Assembly: GCA_017454325.1 (NCBI GenBank)
Contig: JAFTDG010000105.1
Coordinates: forward strand, 1-32,311
Direction: 5' to 3'
Source: Desulfovibrio sp.
Lineage (GTDB): Bacteria > Desulfobacterota > Desulfovibrionia > Desulfovibrionales > Desulfovibrionaceae
DNA: 32,311 bases
Shown: positions 32,066 to 32,311 of the stretch, piece after piece
Position numbering within the stretch: the stretch's first letter is position 1
How the letters are laid out: the number at the start of each line of letters is the position of its first letter
Made by a program: the position numbers and the translations under genes
The notes under the pieces: generated by a model
Databases searched by the model: none
What the model was told of the DNA's origin: nothing
What the model saw: only the letters and a program-made list of their open reading frames with translations

Positions 32066-32311
32066 TTAATGGGATGTGTCAATTCCCTTGGCGGCTGCTT
32101 CGTCCACAACCCAGATAAGGTCGCCGAAAGAAGGCCGTACCATCTGTGCGGGCAGAGTTGGATCTGCCAACAGGTTGAGCGCTTGAGAGAGCACATGATG
32201 CTTCTCTTCACCTGTTACGAGAAACATGCAGCAGCGGGCGTTGTTGATAACCGGCAGGGTGAGGGTAATTCTGTCCCCCTTGCGTTCTGGAACGTACTGG
32301 TCAATGACGAG
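32066..32311 (-). CDS. pgl: 6-phosphogluconolactonase, C-terminal part (start beyond window)
   Basis: The last 81 codons of a gene entering from the right edge: VPERKGDRITLTLPVINNAR, CCMFLVTGEEKHHVL, LPAQMVRPSFGDLIWVVDEAA and a TAA stop. The RITLT-P-x-x-N-AR and F-LV-TG-x-EK motifs with the late VD-x-AA are those of the NagB/RpiA-fold 6-phosphogluconolactonase of the oxidative pentose phosphate pathway. The N-terminal two thirds are outside the window. Confidence 0.88.
   Translation of the reverse strand, partial: LVIDQYVPERKGDRITLTLPVINNARCCMFLVTGEEKHHVLSQALNLLADPTLPAQMVRPSFGDLIWVVDEAAAKGIDTSH

Noticed and set aside
1..32311. CRISPR arrays, rRNA genes, prophage or insertion sequences
   Set aside because: No regularly spaced short repeats, no rRNA-like stretches, and no integrase, capsid or transposase motifs were seen. 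The only direct repeat of note is the 37-bp pair inside paralogue A.

Overview
The window looks like chromosome of a sulfate-reducing deltaproteobacterium of the Desulfovibrionaceae. The support is a set of housekeeping genes whose products read like that family (S21, HU, RsmA, an EF-G paralogue, YqeY, ArgG/ArgH) and, at the right end, a cluster of two MinD-type ferredoxin ATPases with two NifX/NifB-like proteins, an arrangement known from Desulfovibrio (orange-protein cluster). Base composition is moderate on the left and visibly richer in G+C in the middle. The species cannot be named from this alone.

Left block (1-13333), all on the minus strand: mutS2 (C-terminus cut by the window edge), yqeY, rpsU with a TTG start, an HU-family gene, rsmA (ksgA) 3 bp behind an EF-G paralogue, a two-repeat DUF1508 protein, argG-argH followed by a HisD-like reading frame, a DUF4116 repeat protein, and a metalloid-type operon arsR - ArsP/DUF318 permease - a 38-codon CxxC protein that looks like a truncated thioredoxin-like partner. 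Two TTGGC-N6-GCCAA palindromes mark the ArsR operators.

Middle block (13593-27149), all on the plus strand and G+C-richer: an accessory island headed by an 825-residue LuxR/MalT-type ATPase regulator and followed by about twelve genes. Almost every product starts with a signal peptide or membrane anchor: two mosaic paralogues plus a relic of a third, a DUF2207 membrane protein, a small three-helix membrane protein, an exported ankyrin-repeat protein, a single-domain MVL-type (mannan-binding) lectin, and several secreted proteins I do not recognise. Spacing is short and ribosome binding sites are good, so much of it may be co-transcribed under the LuxR-type regulator. I see no integrase, transposase or phage gene. 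The island ends next to a tRNA-Arg(CCU) gene and a gene-free, structured stretch.

Right block (27385-32311), minus strand: a strong terminator, tRNA-Arg(CCU), a CDF metal transporter with a receiver-like protein in front of it, a NifX/orange-protein-like gene, two MinD/ferredoxin ATPases, and a DUF134-NifX fusion regulator with a clear promoter and an inverted-repeat operator candidate. The last feature is the C-terminal third of 6-phosphogluconolactonase, whose start lies beyond the window.
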